Positions 1 through 5,141 of a stretch of DNA of 10,274 nucleotides are shown here, piece after piece. A program made the position numbers and the translations under genes. Every line of letters starts with the position of its first letter. The stretch's first letter is position 1. The stretch is from Aliterella sp. RAGGC_92 (lineage in GTDB: Bacteria; Cyanobacteriota; Cyanobacteriia; Cyanobacteriales; Chroococcidiopsidaceae). The stretch spans positions 1-10,274 of the forward strand of contig JAPJOW010000100.1 in NCBI GenBank assembly GCA_030826005.1, written 5' to 3'. Under the pieces are notes generated by a model. It searched no databases. It was not told the DNA's origin and saw only the letters and a program-made list of their open reading frames with translations.

Positions 1-1106
1 ATATGAATGCCGATTTTATCCCAAACATCTTTAGGCGATAGTCCCGTTTCTCGGTAGCTGAGGTAAGCCGCTTTCAATCCTTCAGCGATCGCAAATTCTT
101 CGGCATTACTAACAGGCTGTAAACCAACGTTGGCAGCAGTTGCAACCGCGTCATCCCCTGCTGTATCTCCCCATTTGGCGATGTCTTTTGCTACTTTTTC
201 TGCTTTAAATCCAGCCTTCTTTTTTTCTAAAAGTGCCTGCACATTTAGCAGCACTTCTTCTACATTCTGTTGTATGGCTTGATCGGCAATTTTGATTCCA
301 TCTTTAGTCGGTCGTACTAATTGTTGAATGTTGTTGCCAAAAACTTCGTCAATTTTGGTTTGCCAAACCGCAGCTATTTCTGTAGTTAAGTCAACCTCTG
401 GTAAAACTTCTCCTTCAAAGATTTCGCCATCGGGAAAAATTGCTAAAGGAGTCAGCCTATACTTTTTAAAGACCTCCTCGCAAGCACTTAGTAAAAGCGC
501 TGTAATGTAACCTCTGTTCTCAGATAAGCGCACCTGCAAAAGTTTACAAGGTCGTCCTAAAGCAACAGTCAATTCTGTTTGCACTTTCCGAAAGCGATCG
601 CGCTCAGGAATCCCTAAATCGAACAAATCCGCCCCTGTTATCATCGCCGCCCAGCGATCGATTGCCGGATTTTCAGGTAAAAATATCGCCCCGTCACTGC
701 GATTATGACCGGAATGACGCTCTATTAGCTTTCTAACTAACTCAAAATCATCTTCAGTGACAACAAAGCGACTAACACAAGCAAGTTCTAATTGTTCTTG
801 TAAAAATGCCCGATCTCTAGCTAAAGTTTTAACGTTGCGCCCTTTGGTATCTAGTTTATTTAGGTCGTGAACCGCCGTTGCAGCTAATAGTTTTGGTCTT
901 TTGTCTTCTGGTACTCCTGCTAAACGGCTAACGGTCAACATAAATTGACAAGCCGAATCTAGATGTTCTGCAAGGGTTGTCCCAGTTCTGACTCCATACT
1001 GATAATGGGCTGCATGGCGATCGTACAGTAAGGGTCTGATTTCACTAAAGTATATTTCCTCTAAGCTTTTTGGAGGACGGTTTAAAAGCTGACGTTGATT
1101 TAACAT
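1..1106 (-). CDS. cas10d: Type I-D CRISPR-associated Cas10d/Csc3, N-terminal part (runs off left edge)
   Basis: Open frame read from ATG at 1106-1104 to the left edge, 368 codons without a stop; the C-terminus lies outside the window. Cas10d is the large subunit of the type I-D Cascade effector and carries the HD nuclease domain that in other type I systems belongs to Cas3. Visible here: an HD-type motif AVHDLNKL (H80-D81), an upstream candidate metal ligand in LAEHLDSA (H48), and IERHSGHN (H131, H134). Further on, PLAIFPDGEIFEG resembles a segment I know from Csc3 proteins. The HD motif lies near residue 80, so the N-terminus is shorter than in Cas10d proteins with the HD near residue 170-180. 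A weak GGAA lies 9 nt before the start. The neighbouring divergent WYL regulator supports the type I-D call. No cas3' gene lies between the two, although it often precedes cas10d. The family call rests on motif memory; a different HD-bearing Cas10-like protein is the main alternative. Confidence 0.78.
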   Translation of the reverse strand, partial: MLNQRQLLNRPPKSLEEIYFSEIRPLLYDRHAAHYQYGVRTGTTLAEHLDSACQFMLTVSRLAGVPEDKRPKLLAATAVHDLNKLDTKGRNVKTLARDRAFLQEQLELACVSRFVVTEDDFELVRKLIERHSGHNRSDGAIFLPENPAIDRWAAMITGADLFDLGIPERDRFRKVQTELTVALGRPCKLLQVRLSENRGYITALLLSACEEVFKKYRLTPLAIFPDGEIFEGEVLPEVDLTTEIAAVWQTKIDEVFGNNIQQLVRPTKDGIKIADQAIQQNVEEVLLNVQALLEKKKAGFKAEKVAKDIAKWGDTAGDDAVATAANVGLQPVSNAEEFAIAEGLKAAYLSYRETGLSPKDVWDKIGIH

Positions 1107-1175
1107 TTAGAAAGATTCCAATTAATGACTCGCGGATTTCAATTTTTCAAACATCTCATTGGTAGTAAACTGTTT

Positions 1176-1204
1176 ATTTAAATTTTGGGTATTGTTTTTA
1201 ACAA
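1176..1204 (-). promoter_or_regulatory. Candidate promoter of cas10d
   Basis: Read on the minus strand: -35 TTGTTA (1204-1199), a 17-bp spacer, and -10 TTAAAT (1181-1176). Each box matches four of six consensus positions. The -10 is about 70 bp upstream of the cas10d ATG. Spacing is ideal but the boxes are weak in AT-rich DNA, so this is a tentative call. Confidence 0.3.
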
Positions 1205-1251
1205 ACTTCTAGCCTAAATGCGTAGGGTGCAAGCAGTCAGCAGAGTGTAGA

Positions 1252-1269
1252 GGTAATTTGCAAATTACC
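1252..1269. promoter_or_regulatory. 18-bp perfect palindrome, candidate operator
   Basis: GGTAATTTGCAAATTACC is identical to its reverse complement over all 18 bases. It sits in the shared spacer about 50 bp upstream of the candidate cas10d -35 and about 190 bp upstream of the regulator -10. The half CAAATTA recurs in direct orientation at 1291-1297 and 1317-1323. Perfect palindromes of this size in a regulator-target spacer are typical binding sites for dimeric regulators. That the WYL protein binds it is inference. Confidence 0.5.
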
Positions 1270-1455
1270 CAACAACTACTTTAGAGTTCCCAAATTATTC
1301 AAAAAACAAACAATCTCAAATTATTTTTTAGCTTGCAATGTTTCTCAAGTCTTCAAGCTGCTATATCTGTATGGGGGCGTATCCGTATCGCCTCATCACC
1401 ATAAACAATACAAACACATTTTCTCTTTTTAGTTAAGTTGCTCCTCTTATTTGTT

Positions 1456-1461
1456 TATACT
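1456..1461 (+). promoter_or_regulatory. Candidate -10 element of the WYL regulator gene
   Basis: TATACT matches five of six -10 consensus positions and lies about 65 bp before the ATG at 1527. No good -35 is found at 16-18 bp upstream, which would fit an activated or weak promoter. The call rests on the -10 alone. Confidence 0.35.
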
Positions 1462-1509
1462 TTCAACTACAGCTACAATAACTTTAAAATCTGGAAAATG
1501 TCAATAGTG

Positions 1510-2159
1510 CATTTACACTTTGATTGATGGCAAGAAAAAAAGAGACAATTACACTTTCAATTCCCCCAGGGACAAAAGAACAATTAGAAGAACTCGCATT
1601 GCGTCTAAATATCCTATGGGGTAAAGAGCCTAGTGTATCAGGACTAATAGTTGCGATCGCCCAGCAACAGCTAGAAGTAGGGCAACCCTTTACTCTCAAC
1701 TACGAACAAGTCAATGCTTTGAGGCAAGCAACAAAAGATTTAATTGATGCTGGTCATGTAGAGTCAGCACAAACTATACTTACACTTTTGTTAGACAAGG
1801 GTAAGCTTGAAACTCCTCTGCGTCAGTCTTTACTGAAGCAAGTTAGCAATTCTAGTAAGGGATGGCGGCTAGAAATTGACAATCTCAGAAATAAAAAACA
1901 ACCTTTCCATCTTCTTTATCGCAATTCCCAAGACCAAGAACTCGAATATACAGTTCGTTATGCAGAGATTCGCTTCTATGAAAAAAGTTTTTTTCTAGTG
2001 ATTTGGTGTGAAGAAACCCAAGATGTTGAAAAAACTAGCCCCCTCTTACCGGAACTTTGGCACAATCGTTGCTTGCGTTTAGACCGAATTGTATCAATTT
2101 TGCCGATGAGTGGCGATTGGCGAGGTCAATTAGATTATTTAAAAGTGCAATTACACTTT
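1510..2159 (+). repeat. Dispersed TTACACTTT motif in the regulator gene
   Basis: The 9-mer TTACACTTT occurs at 1513-1521, 1549-1557, 1780-1788 and 2151-2159, always on the same strand. Extended forms: AGTGCATTTACACTTT (1506-1521) and AGTGCAATTACACTTT (2144-2159) differ at one base, and CAATTACACTTT (1546-1557) is identical to 2148-2159. The first two copies flank the start codon 36 bp apart. The coding copies fall in different codon phases (Ile-Thr-Leu against Leu-His-Phe), so they are not a protein repeat. Function unknown; an autoregulatory site is one possibility. Confidence 0.45.
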
Positions 2160-2375
2160 AAAAAGGGATTGATCAAAGCTTACGAACCTAAAGAGGATGA
2201 CTTAGAAGATGAAATTAAGGGAGAAGTGCGGCAGGTAGTGCGGAAAGTAGTAAATTATTTTTGGTTGAATCGGGAAGTGCGACGATACGGGAAAGATTGT
2301 GTAATTGTATCGCCAGAAAATGTCCGCGACTTGTTTAAACAAGAATTGCAAGAGCTTTACAATCTGTATTTTTAA
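1527..2375 (+). CDS. RHH + WYL-domain transcriptional regulator (Sll7009-like, CRISPR I-D associated)
   Basis: Protein of 282 aa from ATG 1527. An in-frame TTG directly before it (1524) is possible, but a TGA at 1521-1523 rules out anything earlier. Residues 6-46 look like a ribbon-helix-helix DNA-binding unit: a short strand ETITLSIP, then two helices ending in SVSGLIVAIAQ. A helical linker follows. Residues about 113-190 form a WYL-type ligand-sensing domain with FHLLYRN and the hallmark RLDRI (184-188); the eponymous W-Y-L positions read F-F-L (155-157). The C-terminal part, with RRYGKDCVIVSPENV, resembles the WCX extension. WYL domains sense nucleic-acid or nucleotide ligands. In Synechocystis 6803 the homologous-type Sll7009 sits beside the I-D cas genes and represses accumulation of their crRNA. 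Here it is divergent from cas10d. No clear Shine-Dalgarno is present. The family call is firm; its role on this locus is inferred. Confidence 0.85.
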   Translation: MARKKETITLSIPPGTKEQLEELALRLNILWGKEPSVSGLIVAIAQQQLEVGQPFTLNYEQVNALRQATKDLIDAGHVESAQTILTLLLDKGKLETPLRQSLLKQVSNSSKGWRLEIDNLRNKKQPFHLLYRNSQDQELEYTVRYAEIRFYEKSFFLVIWCEETQDVEKTSPLLPELWHNRCLRLDRIVSILPMSGDWRGQLDYLKVQLHFKKGLIKAYEPKEDDLEDEIKGEVRQVVRKVVNYFWLNREVRRYGKDCVIVSPENVRDLFKQELQELYNLYF

Positions 2376-2383
2376 GCAGAAAA

Positions 2384-2418
2384 GCGATCGCACCAAGTAA
2401 TTAAACTAGAGCGATCGC
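2384..2418. repeat. Pair of HIP1 palindromes between convergent genes
   Basis: GCGATCGC occurs at 2384-2391 and 2411-2418 in the 55-bp gap between the convergent WYL and CAAD genes. HIP1 is the highly iterated cyanobacterial palindrome. Other copies begin at 85, 594, 1653, 3280, 3397, 3574, 4190, 5096, 5282, 5543, 6230, 7187, 8957 and 9693. No T-rich terminator hairpin is seen in this gap. Confidence 0.9.
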
Positions 2419-2430
2419 CTACAATCAAAC

Positions 2431-2835
2431 CTACTTATCTAGAAATCCTTGAATTTTTTGCCCCAATTCTTGGCGACTTGAGGTATTCAGTAAGTAGCGG
2501 CTGATAAACCAAATAGAGTAAGCAATTCCAACTAATTCAAAAGTTGGCGCTACTAAGGGAATCTCATTAATCGCTGCGATCACCGCTAGACTAACTCTAA
2601 ACGCAATAATTGCTCCGAAAATCAGTGCCAAATTGCTTAATAGCTGTTGATTCTCGCCAAAAAAACTACCTAAGTTCTCTGATAGTTGCGATAAAAAGCT
2701 CACAATCTGGGTAAATATCCATTGTCCTTTTTGGATAGATTGATTGGTAGGAGAGAAAGCAGTCTGTGGTTCAGGATCGATGACTACTTTTACATCAGGA
2801 GTATCGGTTGTGGGTTGGGTTGGAGGTTCTTGCAT
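2431..2835 (-). CDS. CAAD / CurT (CURT1-like) thylakoid membrane protein
   Basis: Small membrane protein of 134 aa. Residues 1-35 are a Pro/Thr-rich polar tail. An amphipathic helix follows (about 38-60), then two hydrophobic segments at about 69-89 and 94-115, separated by the short turn NEIPL. The stretch ELVGIAYSIWFISRYLL followed by RQEL is the signature of the CAAD domain (cyanobacterial aminoacyl-tRNA synthetase appended domain), shared with plant CURT1 and cyanobacterial CurT. These proteins bind and curve thylakoid membranes; the same domain anchors some cyanobacterial tRNA synthetases. The length is close to that of stand-alone CurT proteins and there is no synthetase part. It lies 38 nt downstream of the HAD gene on the same strand, so co-transcription is possible. 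There is no strong Shine-Dalgarno. Cyanobacteria often carry several CAAD paralogues, so I do not claim this is the main curT. Confidence 0.87.
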   Translation of the reverse strand: MQEPPTQPTTDTPDVKVVIDPEPQTAFSPTNQSIQKGQWIFTQIVSFLSQLSENLGSFFGENQQLLSNLALIFGAIIAFRVSLAVIAAINEIPLVAPTFELVGIAYSIWFISRYLLNTSSRQELGQKIQGFLDK

Positions 2836-2873
2836 AATTTTGGTTGTTTAACTCAATAAATAAGTGTAAATTA

Positions 2874-3539
2874 CTATGCAAAGTTTATAATTTTGTTTGC
2901 TACGGCAACTAAGTCATCAGCAATTACATCCGGTTGCGGGTAAATAGATAAGTATTCTTGCTCTTGTTTGCTAATAAAGGCAGTTTTTAAACCAGCTTGG
3001 GTAGCGCCTTGAATATCCCAAGCATGAGCCGCTACTAGCCATAGATCGCCCTTAGTATCCTGTTTGGGCATAGTATAGACATCAGGATGAGGTTTGGTTT
3101 TAGAAATCGCATCGCAGGAAAAAATGCCATTAAAGTAATTATTAGCTTTAGCACGTTCCAATAGCTGGCGTGTCGAGTCTTCGCTACCATTAGTTAAAGC
3201 CACTAGCTGCCAACCCGCATCCACTAAGCTTTGAAAAGCCTGCAAAGCTCCTGGTTGCAATGGGAGTTCGCTAAAAGAGGCGATCGCACTTGATAATTGC
3301 GTTTGATTTGCTGCGATCCCCAATAGTTTCATTGTTCGAGGTAATTCGGCATTTAATACCTCTATTAATGGTTTGTAGCTTCCAGCATAGGAAAAGGCGA
3401 TCGCATCTCGCAAAGCTTGAGCAAACCAAAGTTCGAGACTGTAAGCAGGCGCTCCTATGACGATCAAACTTTGGCGCAGCTTTTCTAAACTAAAACAAGT
3501 GCCGAGCATATCGAAAGCGATAGTACCTCGTTTTTCCAT
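2874..3539 (-). CDS. HAD-superfamily hydrolase, haloacid dehalogenase type II-like
   Basis: Soluble protein of 221 aa, the usual size for the family. Motif I is AFDMLGT, with nucleophile D10 and T14; the second acid of ordinary HAD phosphatases is replaced by L12, as in L-2-haloacid dehalogenases. Motif II is ALTNGS (T116-N117-S119). Motif III is KTKPHPDVY (K149, Y155). Motif IV is AAHAWDIQGA (H172, D175), close to the dehalogenase AWDxxGA pattern. A helical cap lies between residues 15 and 90. The substrate-carboxylate arginine of characterised dehalogenases (R41 of L-DEX YL) appears replaced by F39 when the cap is aligned by eye, so true haloacid dehalogenase activity is uncertain. The gene lies between the DUF1517 gene (71 nt upstream) and the CAAD gene (38 nt downstream) on one strand. 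Family call firm, substrate unknown. Confidence 0.85.
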   Translation of the reverse strand: MEKRGTIAFDMLGTCFSLEKLRQSLIVIGAPAYSLELWFAQALRDAIAFSYAGSYKPLIEVLNAELPRTMKLLGIAANQTQLSSAIASFSELPLQPGALQAFQSLVDAGWQLVALTNGSEDSTRQLLERAKANNYFNGIFSCDAISKTKPHPDVYTMPKQDTKGDLWLVAAHAWDIQGATQAGLKTAFISKQEQEYLSIYPQPDVIADDLVAVANKIINFA

Positions 3540-3610
3540 TACGATCTCTGGTAAATTCCAGTATTAGTGTCCTGCGATCGCCTACGCTGTGCCTCTAGCT
3601 CAAGATAGCT

Positions 3611-4207
3611 TTATAGCGGGATTAACTCGGTAAAATTTTGCAACAACTGATCGTTAGTCAATTCGTCTCCTAGTTGCGCGGGGGAAAAATGTACTTGAAT
3701 CGCTTGCAATTTTTCTTGATAATGCAGATTAATCATAGCTTTCAAGCCATCTTTGAGAGCCGATACATTAGAAAGATCGGTTTCAAGTTCTGGTACTTCT
3801 CCAGTAAAAGCTACCGTAATCATCACTACCAAGTTACGAGTTATTGGGATAGATAAAGGCTCATCCGTTGGCGTATTGCTAAAATCTGGTTCGCTGAGGT
3901 AGCGCTGGGCGGAGTCGGTAAAGAGTTCGTTAACATAGTCTCCTGCTTCTCCTTCATCCCAAAAAACATCGCCTTCATTCGCCGCCGAAAGCCAATACTC
4001 ATCGTATTGCAGCAAGGTTTGACAGATTTCAACTAAACCTGCTCCCAATACTTCCAAGTCGCCATCAGAGTCAATAGCGGCTCTAGCAGTACGATTTAAA
4101 ACGCCTAATATTGGTGCGACTTCTTGCCCCGCTAAATGCAAAAATAAGCGACAGACAACATAGCGAGTACCACCAGTTAGTTTACTAAAGCGATCGCGCA
4201 AACCCAT
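3611..4207 (-). CDS. DUF1517 family protein, function unknown
   Basis: Protein of 198 aa with no predicted membrane segment. The N-terminus TGGTRYVVCRLFLHLAG is basic and helical. The middle is acidic, with NEGDVFWDEGEAGDYVNEL and AQRYLSEPD. Residues about 120-198 carry the DUF1517 pattern: a strand NLVVMITVAF, then ALKDGLKAMINLH, then AIQVHFSPAQ, LGDELTNDQLL and the terminal ELIPL. This corresponds to the ending in which SPQ-type and D-E-L-L segments precede a conserved PxLxPL-like terminus. DUF1517 occurs in cyanobacteria and plastids and has no established biochemical role that I can state. The start is supported by GGAG 9 nt before the ATG. The gene diverges from tyrA across 70 bp and heads a same-strand run with the HAD and CAAD genes. 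Confidence 0.85.
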   Translation of the reverse strand: MGLRDRFSKLTGGTRYVVCRLFLHLAGQEVAPILGVLNRTARAAIDSDGDLEVLGAGLVEICQTLLQYDEYWLSAANEGDVFWDEGEAGDYVNELFTDSAQRYLSEPDFSNTPTDEPLSIPITRNLVVMITVAFTGEVPELETDLSNVSALKDGLKAMINLHYQEKLQAIQVHFSPAQLGDELTNDQLLQNFTELIPL

Positions 4208-4225
4208 GTTTATTTACTCCACAAC

Positions 4226-4254
4226 TTAACTTACTGTATCCCTGGCAAGATAAT
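4226..4254 (+). promoter_or_regulatory. Candidate promoter of tyrA
   Basis: -35 TTAACT (4226-4231, four of six), a 17-bp spacer and -10 GATAAT (4249-4254, five of six). Transcription would start near 4261, leaving a leader of about 17 nt. It lies in the 70-bp spacer shared with the divergent DUF1517 gene. Confidence 0.4.
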
Positions 4255-4277
4255 ACTAGCTAAGTTTGATTTAATCT

Positions 4278-5120
4278 ATGAATATTGGCATTGTTGGCTT
4301 GGGACTAATTGGCGGCTCATTGGGCTTAGATTTACGCGCCTGTGGCTACAAGGTTTTGGGCATAAGTCGGCGCGAACAAGTGTGTCAAACAGCAATTAGT
4401 CGCGGTGTTGCAGATTTTGCAAGTACAGAACTGGCAATTTTGGCAGAGGCGGAAGTTGTATTTATTTGCACGCCGATAGCGGCGATTCTACCCACCGTAA
4501 ACCAACTAATTCCTTTTCTCAATCCTGCCACTGTATTAACTGATGTTGGCTCGGTTAAAGCGCCCGTAGTAGACGCTATTGCGCCTTTATGGTCAAATTT
4601 TATCGGCGGGCATCCAATGGCGGGAAACTCTGAATCTGGAATTGAAGCGGCGCAAACCAATTTGTTTGTCTCTAAGCCTTACGTGCTAACACCAATTGCC
4701 TCGACTCCTAAGGCAGCTATAGCGATAGTTGAGAAAATTGCTCGGAGTTTAAGCGCGAACATTTATCAATGCAGTCCTCAAGCTCACGATCGCGCTGTGA
4801 GTTGGATTTCGCACTTACCCGTAATTGTAAGCGGTGCGTTAATCGCTGCTTGTCAAAGCGAAGCTAACCCAGAAGTTTTGAAGTTAGCCCAAAACCTTGC
4901 AAGTTCTGGCTTTCGCGATACGAGCCGCGTAGGTGGGGGAAATCCCGAATTAGGCTTGATGATGGCGCGTTTCAACCGCGAGGAATTGCTTAGAAGTCTA
5001 CAACACTATCGCCACAACTTAGATGGGTTAATTGACTTAATTGCACAACAAAACTGGGTAGAACTAGAGCAACAATTGCAGTCAAATCATGCCGCGCGAT
5101 CGCACTTTGTGCGGGAATAA
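4278..5120 (+). CDS. tyrA: Prephenate/arogenate dehydrogenase TyrA
   Basis: Protein of 280 aa for the last steps of tyrosine synthesis: NAD(P)-dependent oxidative decarboxylation of arogenate (to tyrosine) or prephenate (to 4-hydroxyphenylpyruvate). A Rossmann fold opens with GLGLIGGS (7-14). After strand 2, SRRE (30-33) has basic residues rather than an acid, which fits NADP use. TDVGSVK contains S92, and GGHPMAGN contains H112, the catalytic-type histidine at the same number as in the Synechocystis arogenate dehydrogenase. SHLP (178-181) and GFRDTSRVGGG belong to the helical dimerisation domain. Length matches the roughly 280-aa cyanobacterial enzymes, with no ACT or chorismate mutase domain. 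By analogy with characterised cyanobacterial TyrA proteins arogenate is the likelier substrate. The start is fixed by the GxGxxG motif beginning six residues in. A small hairpin, CGCAC-TTT-GTGCG (5101-5113), overlaps the 3' end of the gene. Confidence 0.95.
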   Translation: MNIGIVGLGLIGGSLGLDLRACGYKVLGISRREQVCQTAISRGVADFASTELAILAEAEVVFICTPIAAILPTVNQLIPFLNPATVLTDVGSVKAPVVDAIAPLWSNFIGGHPMAGNSESGIEAAQTNLFVSKPYVLTPIASTPKAAIAIVEKIARSLSANIYQCSPQAHDRAVSWISHLPVIVSGALIAACQSEANPEVLKLAQNLASSGFRDTSRVGGGNPELGLMMARFNREELLRSLQHYRHNLDGLIDLIAQQNWVELEQQLQSNHAARSHFVRE

Positions 5121-5141
5121 GGTTGTGCTTCAGCTATGCCA

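Larger units (their letters stand above)
1107..1526. other. Divergent intergenic region between cas10d and the WYL regulator
   Basis: About 420 bp with no credible gene on either strand. It is AT-rich and holds the candidate cas10d promoter (1176-1204), an 18-bp palindrome (1252-1269), CAAATTA direct repeats (1261, 1291, 1317), a 6-bp inverted repeat AGCTTG/CAAGCT (1330-1335 and 1354-1359), a GC-rich imperfect hairpin (1371-1396, arms ATGGGGGCG and CGCCTCAT) and a TATACT -10 element for the regulator (1456-1461). I saw no CRISPR repeat-spacer units here. Confidence 0.7.

Noticed and set aside
328..510. Short plus-strand ORF of 60 codons
   Set aside because: Lies wholly inside the cas10d coding frame on the opposite strand and has no recognisable protein features; a shadow frame.
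1107..1526. CRISPR repeat-spacer array or leader in the cas10d-WYL spacer
   Set aside because: No direct repeat of 28-37 bp with regular spacing is present; only 7-9-mer repeats occur.
2384..2418. HIP1 pair as a bidirectional terminator between the WYL and CAAD genes
   Set aside because: Both are ordinary HIP1 palindromes; there is no U-rich tail and the spacing does not form a typical terminator stem.
3540..3610. Repeat-like segment with HIP1 and GCCTACGCTGTGCCTCTAGC between the DUF1517 and HAD genes as a mobile element
   Set aside because: Too short and without terminal repeats or duplicated flanks; at most a fragment of a dispersed intergenic repeat.
5101..5113. CGCAC-TTT-GTGCG hairpin at the tyrA 3' end as a terminator
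   Set aside because: It lies inside the last codons, overlaps a HIP1 site and has no downstream T run.
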